A stretch of 64,000 nt of DNA from Synanceia verrucosa. Its lineage: Eukaryota > Chordata > Actinopteri > Perciformes > Synanceiidae. Numbering within the stretch: position 1 is the stretch's first letter; each line of letters opens with the position of its first letter. Under the pieces are notes generated by a model, which searched no databases, was not told the origin of the DNA, and saw nothing but the letters and a program-made list of their open reading frames with translations. The stretch is from assembly GCA_029721515.1 (NCBI GenBank), contig CM056550.1, positions 31,211,119 to 31,275,118 of the forward strand. Reading direction: 5' to 3'. Below are positions 11,901-23,666 of the stretch, one piece after another. The position numbers were made by a program, and so were the translations under genes.

Positions 11901-14900
11901 CATTTGTACTGTGACAAGACACATGAATGAATCATAATAACACTGAATGGCTTATTGTCTGTGAATATACTGTATATATACTTCTTGTTTGCAAATAATA
12001 GACCATTGTACTGTTCATGTATCTAGTCAGTCAAGCATTGCTAAGATTTAATATAGCTGAAACTGTCAATTAACTAATTCATTCTCCAAAACAGATAATT
12101 CACAATTAAAACAAAAATAACAGTAGAGACAGCAGCGCAGTGTGTTGTACTACCAATGCATTTTTGTTTATCATGTATTTAAATAAATACTTCTGCGATG
12201 ATTTTTGCTGTTACTTTTATTTGTATCTTCATGACAAGACTACTGAATTATTCTCAAAATGGGTGAAATTTAATTTATTTTAAACATGAATATACATAAC
12301 CTGACAGTGTTTGTCACAATCATTACCTGAGCCTTGTCATCACACTGTCCACATTGTCCTGAGAGGATGATGGGGCTGGTGTAACTGTTGTGGTGAGGAG
12401 AGGACAGGACAGAGCAGGACACACACTCCACAACCACAGGAAGCACAGGAGCTTCACAGACAGTCACCTGAAGATAACAGACAGAGGTATGTTCAACAGA
12501 TCAAACTACCTTCATTTAGCTTTTCTCAGCTCAACTGCAGGAGACTTGAGGGGTATATTGAGTAATACTCACTGTCTGGTTGACAGAGGCAGGTCTCCTT
12601 CCTGCCTTGTGTACAGTGAGGGTGAAAACGTAGACTGTTCCTGGGTGCAGATGGATGCTGGGTAGAGTCATTTTACTACTGTTACTCCCCTTGGACCACT
12701 GTGCAAAATGAGACTCTGTGGAGTTCTGAAAATATCAAACACCCAGGTGTTAGTGTCTCCAACTCTGTATGATGCTGTGGCTTAGCTGGTTAAAGTGCCT
12801 GCCTTGTAAACAGGAGGTACTGAGTTTAAATCTGAATAGTGCCTTTTGGCACTGTAGTGACTGGTTCAAGTCCAGGTTGGACCAAGTGTGGAGAGTGGAC
12901 TGGTAGCTCTCCTCTAATGAATGAGCATGTGTGTGTTTCATAACCTGTGCGTGATGCGCAACAGAAAAATAATAATAACGGAGTGAAAACTGTAATTTCC
13001 CCATTGAGGGATCAATAAAGTAATTCTTTTTCTACAAACAATAGATCACAAGTGGGAGTTTGATCATATATCAAAGTTTTTTTTTCTTATCTTATATTTC
13101 CTTATCGAACTCATCCATCCATCCATTATCTACCGCTTATCCTCATAGGGTCGCGGGGGCCTGGAGCCTATCCCAGCTGTCTTAGGGTGAAAGGCAGGGT
13201 ACACCCTGGACAAGTTGCCACCTCAATGCAGGGCACAGAGACAGACAACCACTCACATTCACACCTATGGTCATTTTAAATTAGCCAATTAACCTAATCC
13301 CCATGCATGTTTTTGGATGGTGGGAGTAAGCTGGAATACCTGGAGAGAACCCACGCAGACACGAGGAGAACATGCAAACTCCACAAAGAAAGGCCCTGGG
13401 CCCGGGATTCAAACCCGGTACCTTCTCGCTGTGAGGCGTCAGTGCTAACCACTATACCACCGTGCCGCCCTAACTTATACTAATATATTTTCATTATTTT
13501 AGTCATAAGTTAAAATGCATGCTATATTTAAAATATTTTCTCCGCTTCACCTTGCTGTCAAACTGCTCTTTCTAAAAGTGAACTGAAGCCATTTTGTCCA
13601 CTAAAGCAACCAGACTCCATTGACAAAAAAGGTGAAAATAATCTACATGTAGTGTACACTTAAACTGGGAGTACACTGACTATTATCTACTGTAGTAATA
13701 CACTGACTATGGACGAGGACCTCAAACAAACCAATTCAAAACACCCAAACTATCTTTTTAACTTCAAGTTGGTTGTTACCATGGTAATGATGGTCCAGTG
13801 GTACTGTAGTGTGTCCTCCACTCCTGGCTCTACGTCAGGGTCTTCAGACTCAGATCCGTCCAGGATGAGGTCACTGAGGCTGGACCACACTCTGTGTGAT
13901 CCTCCCTTGATGACAGCTACCAGGGTCGAGTGGACCACTGTGACTCTGGTTTTTCTCTGGACAAGTAGTGGAGTTCCTTTGAGTGAAACAGTGAATACCA
14001 GGCAATAATGTCCCACATCGAGCGTATGCTTCGGGAGAGAGAGAAAAGGGGAAGTTGCATCTACATGACTGCTGAGATGGATTTTGTTTCCAAAGAGTTC
14101 TACATTGGTGCAATCTGACTCTCTAACTATCTCCCACAGGTAGCTGGCTTTGTAAGCAGAGCAGTTAATGTCCACGGTGGCTTCAAAGAAACTCTGTCTG
14201 GACCTAAAGATGGTAGACTGGGTCTGGACAAGAGAAACTTGAGGGCTTGGACACTGGATCTTCTCCACCTCCACGTATAGCTGTGTGGACACATAGCTAA
14301 CACTGTTGTGAACTCTGACCATGACACTGTATTTCCCAGGAATATAATAAGTATGATTGACTGTGTTAGAGTCCGTCGCCAGTGCGTCATTAGAATCTCC
14401 AAAGTCCCAGAGGTATCTGGGATCGCTTCCTCCATTCGCTTCTGCAGAAAATCTGACAGCATATCCAACAAATATTCTTTGTGAATGACAGACAAGCCTG
14501 ATCTTCTTAACAGGCCACTGAACAGCAGCAGTAGCATTTAGCATCTTGGAGCAGATCCCATTGGTGGCGAGCACGCTAAAAGACAATGAACCACTTTTTA
14601 GTGGAGTAAAGATCACTTCTTGTCCCATAAGCCAGGTGGGCTCAGACCCCACCGACTGAAATGTCCAAGTGTAGTTGACTGGGAGTACACTTTGAACTTC
14701 TGCCTTGAACTGGACTCCTTTCAGAGCTTCTAGAGCACCAGAACAACAGTTCACTAGTTGCAAACCTTGAATATGCTCAGTCACCAGGATGCTGGAGGAT
14801 ACCTCTACACTACTGACCTGGTTCCAACCTTTCACTGTAACTAGATGTGTCCCCACTGGAAGGCTTGACGTGGTGAACCGTCCTCCAACAATGCCCTGCG

Positions 14901-17900
14901 TATGAATCCAGTCTTTGCTTTGAAAGGTTATAGCAAAGCTTACATTGCTTCCTTCAGAGATCATTGGAACAGAAGTAACTTGCTCCTCTGTGCAGATAGA
15001 AGACTTGGAAATGTTCACCGTCAGACCTTTGATTGCATCCTGGACTGTGACACTGTGTGAAACCAATTGCCAATTGATCCCATTGGAGACATTCAAAGAC
15101 ACCTGATAGACGCCTGCATGTGGAAAAGCGTAGGTAAAGGTCTGATCAGAAGCTTTAAAAAGCACAGCACCTCTAACGGTCCACTTCCAGAGCAGATTGC
15201 TACCCTTACGAATAAGCCCATGGAGTTGAACAGCAGCACTTGCAGTGATATAAAAGGGATGTGTTTTACCTTCAATGTTAAAGTCCACCTCTTGGACCTC
15301 CTCCTGGACATTAAACTCTTTGCTGACATTGCTGTGGCTGAGGACATTCTGAACTGAAACTCTCATGACAAATTGACCAACGTTTGTAAAAGTGTGGAGA
15401 AGAAAGGGGTTGAGTGTTTGCAGAGGTGACAGGTCAGATTGCACATACCAAAGATACTGTAGGTCCGAACCAGTAACCACAGATACGGATATATTCACTA
15501 ATTTCCCTAATGCCACAATGGTTGATTGGGTTGCAATGTGTGCACCTGTTACAAGCTGTACTGCCAGTAAAGAAACAATGCTGGTGGCCTCACCTAACTT
15601 GTTAGAAGCTCTAAGCTGAACTGAAATCCCACCAGGAGTTTCAGCTAACATATGAAAACTCTCTCCGTCACCAGTAATTTGTCGGTTTACCCCGTCCTGT
15701 GTGGCAAGCCAGTGATAACTTACATTGGAGCCTTTGGCGACTGAAGCAAAAAACAACAGTTCCTCTTGTGTTGGTACGTATTTCATGCGCCTCAGGTTCT
15801 GACATCCAATATGAAGACCGTCTATTCTTTCAAGGACCTCAATTAAAATAGCTGCCTGCTTTCTACTCACCAAGTTCTGCGCTATAACCCTCACTTGAAA
15901 TACTCCCGGTTTCAGGAAAACAAATCTCAACTGATTTGTCCCTGGTTTGCTTGAGGTGACACCATCCACAGTCCAGTAGTAGGTGGTGCTACTGAGTGTG
16001 TTGCTAACTGCTGAGATAAGAGTTTCTTCTCCTACTACAGCAAACAGCTGGTTGGTGTGAAGTGAAAGGTCTGAAATAGGAAGTAAAACGTTGACTTTAA
16101 GGGTCACAGACTCACGGCTGACAGCGTTGAATGCTGTGGAGGTGACAGTGAACTGACCCGTCGAGGAGAAGATGTGTGACACATTTCGATCTTGTTCCAA
16201 TGCAGATCCATCTCCAAAGTCCCACAGCACTGACACATTGCTGCCGTTGCAGCTGGCAACCCAAAATGATGCTGATGCATTAACTGTCAGTGTCCCACTT
16301 TGACCATCATGCGCCACAGACAGCTCGCTTACAGGGTTTTGAATGATGATATGAGCTCTGGCTGTATTGTTGCTGACTTTGTTACTCGCCGTCACTGATA
16401 TCTCTTCAACGCCTTCATCTTTGAAGAGAAAACATTTCTGAGCAATTTCTGTCATGGCGATAACACTAAAGGAGCTGCTAAACCACTTAAATTGGTAATC
16501 TCTCATCTGTTCAGGGGCAACGAACACTCTGAAGCACACCTCCTCTCCTACTGCTGCCACTTCCTGTGATGACTGTATGGTCATATTGGTTATGGGCGCC
16601 TCGACACAGATACTCGTATTAAATGATACAGATGTAACTGAGCTAAACACAGTCAGACTAATAAGAAAAATCCCCTGGCCTTGAAATTTGTGCATAGTTG
16701 TCGACTGTCCCCTAACGACAGCCAGAGGTGATCCATCTCCAAACAGCCAATGGAAAGTCAAAATAGATATGTTCCCATTCACCAGAGCGGTAAGCTGTAG
16801 GCTTCTTCCACTCATGATGCATTCTGTAGGGAGTACTCCAATAACAGCCAACCTGTAGACCTCAACACTGACAGACTGATGAGCTTGGCTGACAGAATTT
16901 GAGACGGTTACATCTACTGTATAATTCCCTGGTGACTTATAGACGTGAGAGATGGAACCATCTGTGAGGTTTTCCTGCAGAGATCCATCACCAAAGTCAA
17001 AAGCCCACACAAGACTGGTACCAGTAGTGACTGCAGCTCTGAAATCTGTTGTAGAGCTTACTTCACTGGGTCCGTTGTAGCTGACCGTTAATCCAGAGAT
17101 TTTCTCCCTTACTTCCACCATGAGCCAGGTGGTGAGGACTGCAAGAGTGTTGTTGGCATGCACAGTGATGTTATAAACCCCAGCAGACCCAAAAGTGTGG
17201 CTGACTTTACGGTCGATGCCTTGGACAGCTCCAGAGCCATCGCCAAAGTCCCATGTGTAGAAAACAGCGGAGGTGGAGGGCTGTGCAGAAGCTTCCAGAA
17301 GGAGAGTCTGTTGAACCAGGGGAATGGGAGGGGAAGAGGAAATGAGGAGGTGCTTTAATTGAGGGCGGACGCTAATCTTCACGGAAGTGCCAGTGCTGTC
17401 ATACTGGTTGGACACTTGGACTTGAAGCGTGTAGTCATCTGTATAAATCAAAGAGGCAGGAAAAAAAGATTTTACCTTGATGGACTGAACAGCATGCAAG
17501 TTCCATTGTTATCACCAAATATCACCAATATACAGAATTTTGAAGTTCTACATGAATTAAACAGCCTTTCAAAAAAACTGAGATGAATTACAGGAACACA
17601 TAAAAACAGAACTTAAGTGAGTTTTATTTTATTCTATTTTTCCTTTTATTTTACTTATTTATTGTTTTTAGCCTTTTTTCACATCTCTTTATATTGTTGT
17701 TACTTTACCTTTGCTGCTGTGGCACTGTAAATTTCCCCACTGTGGGATTGATAACGGTTAATCTCATCTTTTTTTCTGTAAAAACACAAGCCAACCAAGA
17801 ATAGTCTCTAAAGCTTGATTTGATGCCTGCTTAATTTGTATGATATTTAAAGCAGTAACTGACCTGCATGAATTTACTTTTTAGTTACTTGGGGGCAGGC

Positions 17901-20900
17901 CAGATATTATGCAAACACTACACTGACATAATCACTTTAGTAAAGTGAATATGGTAAACTTCTTAGCACCTTACACATCCAGCAGACATTTAGCATGAAT
18001 TTATGCTTTAGGCTGTCTAAGCAATGTAAATCCAACACTCAGGTGATAAATCTGTGGCTTTGTCTCGACAAGCACCCCCTCTATATATACATATAAATAT
18101 TAAGTGTGTTTACCTGTGATAGGATATGTATAGTTCACAGAGTCGTGGATATACACTTGCTTCCCGTCTCTCTCCATAAGCCCTTCCATGGTCTGACATG
18201 GAGCAGACTTGGTGTGGATCACCTTGCTGCTGCCATCCCCAAAATCCCATCTATTTCCACATGGAAATTCAGAAGTACATTTCAAGTGTCTTTGTTTCAA
18301 AGTCAAGGGTTTAAATTTGCCATCCTGATGATTTTCTTTGAAGATTTCTGAGGGTTATTTCTGAAAAATGCAATGCCTTACCTGAAGGTGACTGGCAGGG
18401 AGATGTCCACTTTGACCCTGAGGGTGTAGAGATGTGCAGCATCCACAGCTACAACCTCTCTGACTGACAGGAGCTCAGGCTCAGCTAACGGTGTCATTTT
18501 ATCAGCGGTCAGGAGGATCTGTTGGCTCTGGGAGCTCACATGGTTGGAAGCTGTCACCTAGCAGAAAGATATCAGCTCACAGGTTTTGTTGGAAAAAGAG
18601 CTCTAATGTAACTAAAAATAAGCGAGGGGTTATTTAAAATTAAAGAGACAATTAACTAATCTTACCCTGAGCTTATACTCAGCAGGTTTCTTGAACACAA
18701 CACTGTAAGAGTCTCCTTCATGGGCAAACTTCTCCAGGTTGTCAACCACCCAGGTGAATTTGACTGAGGAGCCACTCTCCACAGTGGCTATAAATGACTA
18801 CAGTGTAAAACATTGAAAAGACACAGAAGTTAGCCAATATGTAACCAAACTAAGGAACCAACATTGAGTTTCACATGTGTACATCTCTAACAGAATGTGT
18901 TTGTATTCTCACCTGTGGAGTGTCAACAAGCGTCCTGTGGCATCCGTGTGGCTCAACAGTAAGCCCTGTCACTGCCTCATAGCCACAAACCCTGACACTC
19001 ACACTCTGAGAGTTCACTGCATCCATCACACTGATGTTCAGTGTTTGAACCCCAACTGAGGGCAATACCAGGGTCACGGAGGAGAACCAGGCATCATGGG
19101 ACTGTCTCTTGCAGCCAGACCAAGACTGAGCCACCTCTTCTGGGCAAGATGGAAGGAAGGGGACCCCAGTCTGCAGGACTGGGCCTGACCATGAGCTCCT
19201 GGCTTTTTCTCCAGACAGGACCCTGACAACAATGAGTGTTGGGACATTGATTTGGACATGAATCTGGTTCTGATCGTCTGGCATGGGGTAGATGACATTA
19301 AGCCCAAATTCAGATTTGGGAGCAGTTTTCGGATCCAAAATATCTTGGATGGTGGTTGTCTCGCTGTGGGTGAAGCCAACGCTGTCATTGGGCTCGGTAC
19401 CTGTGTGTAGATTGTCCACATATAGCATTCTCAGATCACACACCACCTTGTCCACCCACTGACCTCCTTGGGGCAGGGAAGTGAGGCCTCCCTCCCACCA
19501 GCCTCCCCACTCAGTCCTCCTGAGGGACATGTAACTCTGGCGCCAGGGGGAGTTCAGAGAGGTGTCACTGTTCAGGCAATGTAGGAATGATCCAGTGTCA
19601 CGAGTGTGTTGTACAGCCACGATGTCATCAGGATACACAATGATCTCTCGGTCTGGAAGAAGCAGCTGTTACCAAAAAATAACAGGAGAAAGTAGGAGGA
19701 ATATACTTGGTGTTAAAACATCACAGGTCCACAATGGCTGCAGGTCAACTCACGCTTAGAGTTTTTAGCTCAGAGCTGGGGTTTATTCTCAGAGGCATGT
19801 CTGCCACCAGGTGGTAGAAGGGGGGTACTGCGAGGTATCTGGGAGGAAGCGCAAAGCCACGGCTCCCTGTTGCAGAGTCGTAGGGGCTGCAGGGGCTGGT
19901 GGTGGGTACACAGGCCTCCAGCAGGTGGCACCAGTACTGGCCCATGCTGCAGCCCCCTGTGGTGTTACACAGTGGTACTGCAGAGCAGCAGCTGAATGGA
20001 TTAAAGAGAGAGCTGCAACCTGAGGAGTGAAGAGGGGATTATTATCTACAGAATCAAAAACACAGGAGCTCCAAGAAAGAAAAAAATGTCATAGTTGTAT
20101 TCAGTAGTGTGCACTGAGTACAAAAATGTGGCCTGATTGTTGAAAATGCGTGCTAAAATTCCCTCTTTGGAGGCAAAAATGCACACGGAATTATCCTTTT
20201 GGGAGACAAATACACATAATTAAGTGCCCCCCTGGTCGGCAAAACACACTAAATTGAATTTTTGGGAGACAAAAACACACTAAACTGCCCTTTTGGTTGG
20301 ATAAAACATGATAAAATATCCTTTTGGAAAGCAAAAATACACGCTTAAGTGCCCTCTTCAGTGGCGAGAACGTGCTGTAGGCCACTGGTTGTACTGTACC
20401 TGGAGGTACCAGGTGGTGGTTGGGGTTGCAGTAAGGTCTGAGAATCTGGACACGGGCCACAGAGGACACTGGGCTGGGCTGTACCACCAGCTCAACTGAT
20501 ACCAGCTGACCTGCATGAGTGAACCACAGCCCTGGGAAGAGCTGCATCTGTGGGAGTCAAAGAAGAACCAGAAAATTACCAACAACACAACACAAAACAA
20601 CTTAACTTAGAAAAAAGAGACAACTACATATTGTTGGTTTCACTCAGAATGTGAAGTAAAGTGTGTTGTGTCTTTTTATTCCTTTGCCCATGTGAACCAA
20701 TGGTTGTAGCAGACCCCTTCTGGCCCACATCTATGAGGCTGCTAACCACTGATAATACCCATTTAATGACCTGATAACTGTCTAACTGGCTGGATTCCCA
20801 ATTGTTTTACTTTCTACCCCTTTACAATCAAGTAATTGTCAACCTGTATCCCTTCCTTTGAGATTTGTTAAATTTTTGAGCAGTGTAAAGTTCAACCAAG

Positions 20901-22582
20901 GAAGAATGTTCTCTTGACAGATTGTTTCGTACTTTTTTAGTACTTAATCTCAGATTTATAATGTGACGCTTTAGGTTAGTAACCAGTGTTATTTAGACAA
21001 ACCTCTACTGCGAGTTGTCCGATGTCTGGAACATTGGGTAACGGGTGTATCTGGGTGTGGGAATAGACACCGGTCAGCAGAACCAATCCAGTCAGGTAAC
21101 TGTCCTCGGATGGTAAATATTCTGCATGAAGAGGGATCAGCAATGCATGAGGATAAAATAAAAGCTGCCAGCAGTGTTAGTTTCAGTCTCTATCAAATCT
21201 TACCAGTTACAACTCTTTCACAGAGGAAGAGGTATCGTCCAGCACACTTAACCTTCCTCCACTGTGCCTGTGTTCCCAAAGCCATCTGAGTACACTGCCC
21301 CTGACTGCCACTGGCTCCAGTCCACCATGCAGGAGTTACTGGCTCCACAGACCCAACCTGGTCAGTACCTTCTCCAATTGATCTCAGCCATACCCACTCA
21401 GTGTTTTGACTAAACCAACACGAAAACAAAGTGGGAAGAGTATATTAAAATAAACACACATAAAGGAATGAATGGAGATCTGTTTGTAACACTCACACTG
21501 GAAATGAGTGATGGAGGAAGTTTTGCAGATCCAGGCTGTCAGCAGATGCCAAATCTCCTCCCTGAATTTCTCTACATGATTCCTGCGCCTCAAGCCATGA
21601 AGAGGTCATATCAGAGAGCCAATAGCACCGCTGGCTGTCCAGGTGGATCTGACCACCTTTTGGACAGGGAAAGTCCCCTGGAAGGCAGCACACACACAAG
21701 AGGAGGCATTTCTTAATGAAACACACCAGCTTAAAAAAATGATAAATAAAATCTACAGGCAGGTACAGTAAGATCCCCAGTGTCAGTCTGCACTTAATGA
21801 AACCAGATGAGAGCAGGTTTAGCGTGAGTATCCCAGGTAATCACGACAGATGTTACAGCACAGGTGTTTCACATTAAGTATATTTTTTCATCACACATAC
21901 ACTCATTCGTCACCTGTAATGCTTCATTTTGAGACTGTTAGCGTCTGTTAACAGCTGTGACTTGTGTTGCCCTAATCAGGGATCATTTACACAAATTTCA
22001 GCTGACTCACCATATCAGTGCAAATAACGCTACTGGTTGACGTGACTGCTTGAAACACCGGAAAACCAGAAACCAAAATGATTCAAGTGAATAATGTTAC
22101 TTTCTCTGCAAAATGAATGTGTTGTTTGTTGTTGGGGAGGAGGAGATGCTGAATATGTTTGTATGTTTTTAAAATAATTTAGATCAAACAATCTGAAATG
22201 AGAAATCACTGTGAGTCACAGGTAGATATCTCTGCATTTTAAGGGGTCTGACTTTGAATGGAAACTACTGAATTATTGTATATATTACACAGAGTCCGCA
22301 TAACCTTAGCAGCCTTTCCTAACCTCTGCATCATGACCATTTGCCACATCTCCACTAATAATGAAGCTGTAACAGCAGTCAATCGTGACCGACTTCACAT
22401 CTCAATCAGAAAAGTGTCCAACTCCAGGATTGACAAGCAAAACCAGAATTTCCCCAAAAGAAAAAGTCACCCTTTTATTCTTAATTCAACACAAAATGAA
22501 GCTTCTCACCTCCAGCTGTGGTGATCAAAACCACACACAGAATCCACAGTCCCTGCTTTCGTGGCACAAGTGTACCTGTCAT
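766..22582 (-). CDS. pkd1: Polycystin-1 family receptor/channel-like protein, left copy, multi-exon
   Basis: Large membrane glycoprotein of the polycystin-1 family. Known members work with polycystin-2 in cilia and at cell contacts; that role is carried over from the family. I trace 39 exons on the minus strand, first ATG at 22,580-22,582. Exons 1-12: 22510-22582, 21497-21677, 21204-21409, 21003-21121, 20400-20547, 19754-20019, 18913-19665, 18666-18797, 18382-18557, 18114-18250, 13780-17438, 12573-12725. Later exons are given in the block entries. Nearly all are flanked by GT-AG with matching phases. Domain order: signal peptide, C-type lectin, cysteine-rich region, about 15 PKD repeats, REJ, GPS, PLAT, then membrane segments. 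There are no LRR or WSC domains before the lectin. The very C-terminal membrane segments and coiled coil were not found in 1-765; a hydrophobic frame at 181-336 could be part of them. Closest match is PKD1 rather than PKD1L1-3. Which fish paralog (pkd1a or pkd1b) is not settled. Confidence 0.9.
1904..1933. repeat. (TG)n microsatellite
   Basis: An interrupted TG/CG dinucleotide run in the intron 5' of polycystin exon 37. Confidence 0.8.
5770..7906 (-). CDS. pkd1: pkd1-like left copy, exons 23-29: GPS site, TM1, PLAT domain, TM2-TM3
   Basis: Exons 7753-7906, 7410-7671, 7084-7279, 6801-6968, 6571-6711, 6258-6468 and 5770-5893, all phase-consistent. Exon 24 has the GPS autocleavage module: paired cysteines, CWSSEG, then CLTQHLTMFGASLF, where cleavage is expected between L and T of HLT. 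This would split the protein into an extracellular fragment and a membrane fragment, as in human PKD1. Exon 25 holds TM1 (VVGVVCAILVMIHLLVGLI) and opens the PLAT/LH2 domain (YRVLVKTGWRRGAG). PLAT continues through GTTAHVGISLYG, VWKIRIWHDNTG and DDWLSVE. Exon 28 ends PLAT and starts TM2 (LYLALGALWYGAVG). Exon 29 holds TM3 (VAVGMTVAVLVFPLQCFLCF). Confidence 0.92.
5969..5998. repeat. (GATA)n microsatellite
   Basis: A tetranucleotide GATA run in the intron between polycystin exons 28 and 29. The mirror copy at about 61,466-61,500 is longer, which accounts for part of the offset change between the arms. Confidence 0.85.
8145..8497. mobile_element. 353-bp MITE with TTAA target duplication (piggyBac-like)
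   Basis: The element has terminal inverted repeats AG(G/C)TATAGTTGGTAAT. It is flanked on both sides by TTAA (8141-8144 and 8498-8501), the target duplication used by the piggyBac superfamily. It lies in the intron between polycystin exons 22 and 23 and has no coding capacity. The same element is at the mirror position in the right arm. The piggyBac-like call rests on TTAA alone, because the termini are not the classic CCC type. Confidence 0.65.
8697..12725 (-). CDS. pkd1: pkd1-like left copy, exons 12-22: REJ module
   Basis: Exons at 12573-12725, 12327-12467, 11626-11908, 10865-10967, 10611-10733, 10298-10448, 10207-10233, 10001-10138, 9738-9793, 9480-9624 and 8697-9386. The product aligns by eye with the receptor-for-egg-jelly module of PKD1, for example PNNPPYGGQC, LTVNTPPRNEV and LLCTHQSNQ. 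Exon 17 (10298-10448) has a run of five C and stays in frame; the right arm has four C and does not. The 27-nt exon at 10207-10233 is placed from phase and its acceptor, and is less certain. The join between 10001-10138 and 9738-9793 is out of phase by one base in both arms, so a mini-exon or an unusual splice site is missing from this model. Confidence 0.82.
12771..13035 (+). mobile_element. tRNA-derived SINE (tRNA-Thr-like head)
   Basis: The head resembles a tRNA: an A-box-like TGGCTTAGCTGG, a CTTGTAAAC anticodon-arm region and a B-box-like GAGTTTAAATC. A body follows, then a tail (TTTCCCCATTGAGGGATCAA) of the kind shared by fish SINEs and their partner LINEs. It lies in the intron between polycystin exons 11 and 12 and is not a functional tRNA gene, because the acceptor and T arms have decayed. 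Confidence 0.65.
13112..13470 (-). mobile_element. Dispersed teleost SINE with GGATGGATGG tail
   Basis: On the minus strand this begins GGGCGGCACGGTGG. It shows an RNA polymerase III A-box-like TAGTGGTTAGCAC and a B-box-like GGTTTGAATCC, and ends in a GGATGGATGGATG tail. The sequence type is very common in fish introns. It lies in the intron between polycystin exons 11 and 12, directly next to the other SINE. Confidence 0.75.
13780..17438 (-). CDS. pkd1: pkd1-like left copy, exon 11: 3.66 kb exon carrying most PKD repeats and the start of REJ
   Basis: One very large exon codes for about 1,220 residues, flanked by an acceptor before 17438 and a donor after 13780. It contains serial immunoglobulin-like PKD repeats. 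The diagnostic WDFGDGS motif or variants recur (YTWDFGDGSG, FDFGDGSLQ, HWLFGDGSP, LWDFGDGSA, LWDFGDSND), each followed by an H.Y/F...G.Y.V strand. N-glycosylation sequons are abundant, as expected outside the cell. The last part (GGSHRVWSSLSDLILDGSES) matches the start of the REJ module in human PKD1. Human PKD1 also packs its PKD repeats into one giant exon 15. The exon is open in both arms, and the two copies differ at six residues in the surrounding 1,249-codon frame. Confidence 0.93.
18114..22582 (-). CDS. pkd1: pkd1-like left copy, exons 1-10: signal peptide, C-type lectin, cysteine-rich region, first PKD repeats
   Basis: Exon 1 (22510-22582) encodes a short basic start and a hydrophobic core (LWILCVVLITTAG), a good signal peptide. 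A strong acceptor lies just upstream of the ATG, so a non-coding first exon is likely. Exons 2-3 (21497-21677, 21204-21409) form a C-type lectin domain. It has the WLEAQESCREIQGGDLAS helix, a WVWLRS strand, a WW..G core and a final cysteine in YLFLCER. Exons 4-6 hold a cysteine-rich region with CCSAVPLCNTTGGC, which lies where human PKD1 has its LDL-A module. Exon 7 (753 nt) contains a segment typical of polycystin-1 before the PKD array. Exons 8-10 start the PKD repeats; exon 10 carries RWDFGDGSS. Phases join through to exon 11. Confidence 0.85.
20155..20370. repeat. Degenerate minisatellite, unit about 45 bases
   Basis: In the intron between polycystin exons 5 and 6 a diverged unit recurs about four to five times. 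Each unit contains a CTTTTGG core, then GAGACAAAAA or GGCAAAAA and ACACACT-like sequence. It is also present in the right arm at about 47,118-47,335. No protein is encoded. Confidence 0.6.
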
Positions 22583-23434
22583 CTTTAAGAGCACCTCACA
22601 TCCTCCTGAAGAAAGAAAAGCCTCAGCCTGATCACCACAGGTAGGGATCAATTCTTTTCATTTTTTCTCCCCTCATCCTCAGTGCTCTTGTATAAGTTTT
22701 GTCTTCTGTGCTCTCATCTCTCCACTAACACCCCCACTCCTCTCGTCCTGCAAACACATCATGAGTTATGGTGGTGTCGTTGTCTTAAAGGCCTCTTCTC
22801 TGCTCTCCTTCTGAGCGCCTGGGTGATTTCTACTTTGTCTCTCGGCAACGGCCATAGAAGCGGAGTGGACAGAGGAGGCCAGTGCCGCTCATTACCATGT
22901 TGTAAAACCCTGGCCCTCAATAGAAACGGTCAGACTCACTCAGGCAGGATGCAACTAAGGATTCTGACAGAAACAAGCTTAAGAGGCCAAAAAGGCATTC
23001 TAGCATCAGTGTTGTTTGGGTGCAAATAGCCTTTTTCTTTTTTTTTTCTTTTTTTTACATGTTTTAGGGCTAAAGAGGGATCAGTATTGTTTGCTGAGTT
23101 TACCAAAATCAGATGTCTTGAATCCTGAAACGTTTCTCTCCTGCATTGTGCCCACAGTCTGTTGTCAGAGAGCACTACTCCCCAAGACCTCGTCACAGAC
23201 CTAACAAAGGCTCTGTGACGCACACGCATGAGAAATAGAGCTGGTTTTAAAAGAAAAGATGCCTTCTGGGTTGCCTGGAGAAGAGACAGATAGAGCTGAA
23301 GGAGTGATAAGGCAACCATAGCTGAGTATTGTCAGGCTGTCGCCATGGATATGATTGTATTTCTCTTTGTGAGGAACCTTTCCCTTCAGGAGCAGCACAC
23401 GCAATGACAGGCAGCTGTGTTGGTTACACTGAGT

Positions 23435-23666
23435 CAGTGGCGTCATTAGGCCTGTTTTAGGGGGACTGAAGCTCCCCTAAATAATTTAGTGTTGTTTTAT
23501 TATTATTATTATTTTTTTTTTTTTTTACAAAAAATTACCAACAAATTCAATATAAAGTGGTCAGAATATGGGTCTAAATAAAAAAATCATAAAACCTTGC
23601 ATTATTCACTTAAATGAATGTCCTTAAAACCTAGTTTTAACCTCGTAAAACCCAGTTACGCCCCTG
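23435..23666. mobile_element. Possible short non-autonomous DNA transposon
   Basis: The ends are weak inverted repeats: CAGTGGCGTCATTAGG at one end and, on the reverse strand at the other, CAGGGGCGTAACTGGG. The CAG-GGCG start is seen in hAT-type MITEs. No clear target duplication was found. The same stretch is at 43,817-44,037 in the right arm. Confidence 0.35.

Noticed and set aside
12781..12850. Possible functional tRNA-Thr gene
   Set aside because: The acceptor stem and T arm do not pair and a SINE body and tail follow, so it is a SINE head.
22682..23319. Frames of about 115-127 codons upstream of the polycystin start, present in both arms
   Set aside because: The two arms differ by indels and poly-T/poly-A runs within them; no domain and no splice sites were seen.
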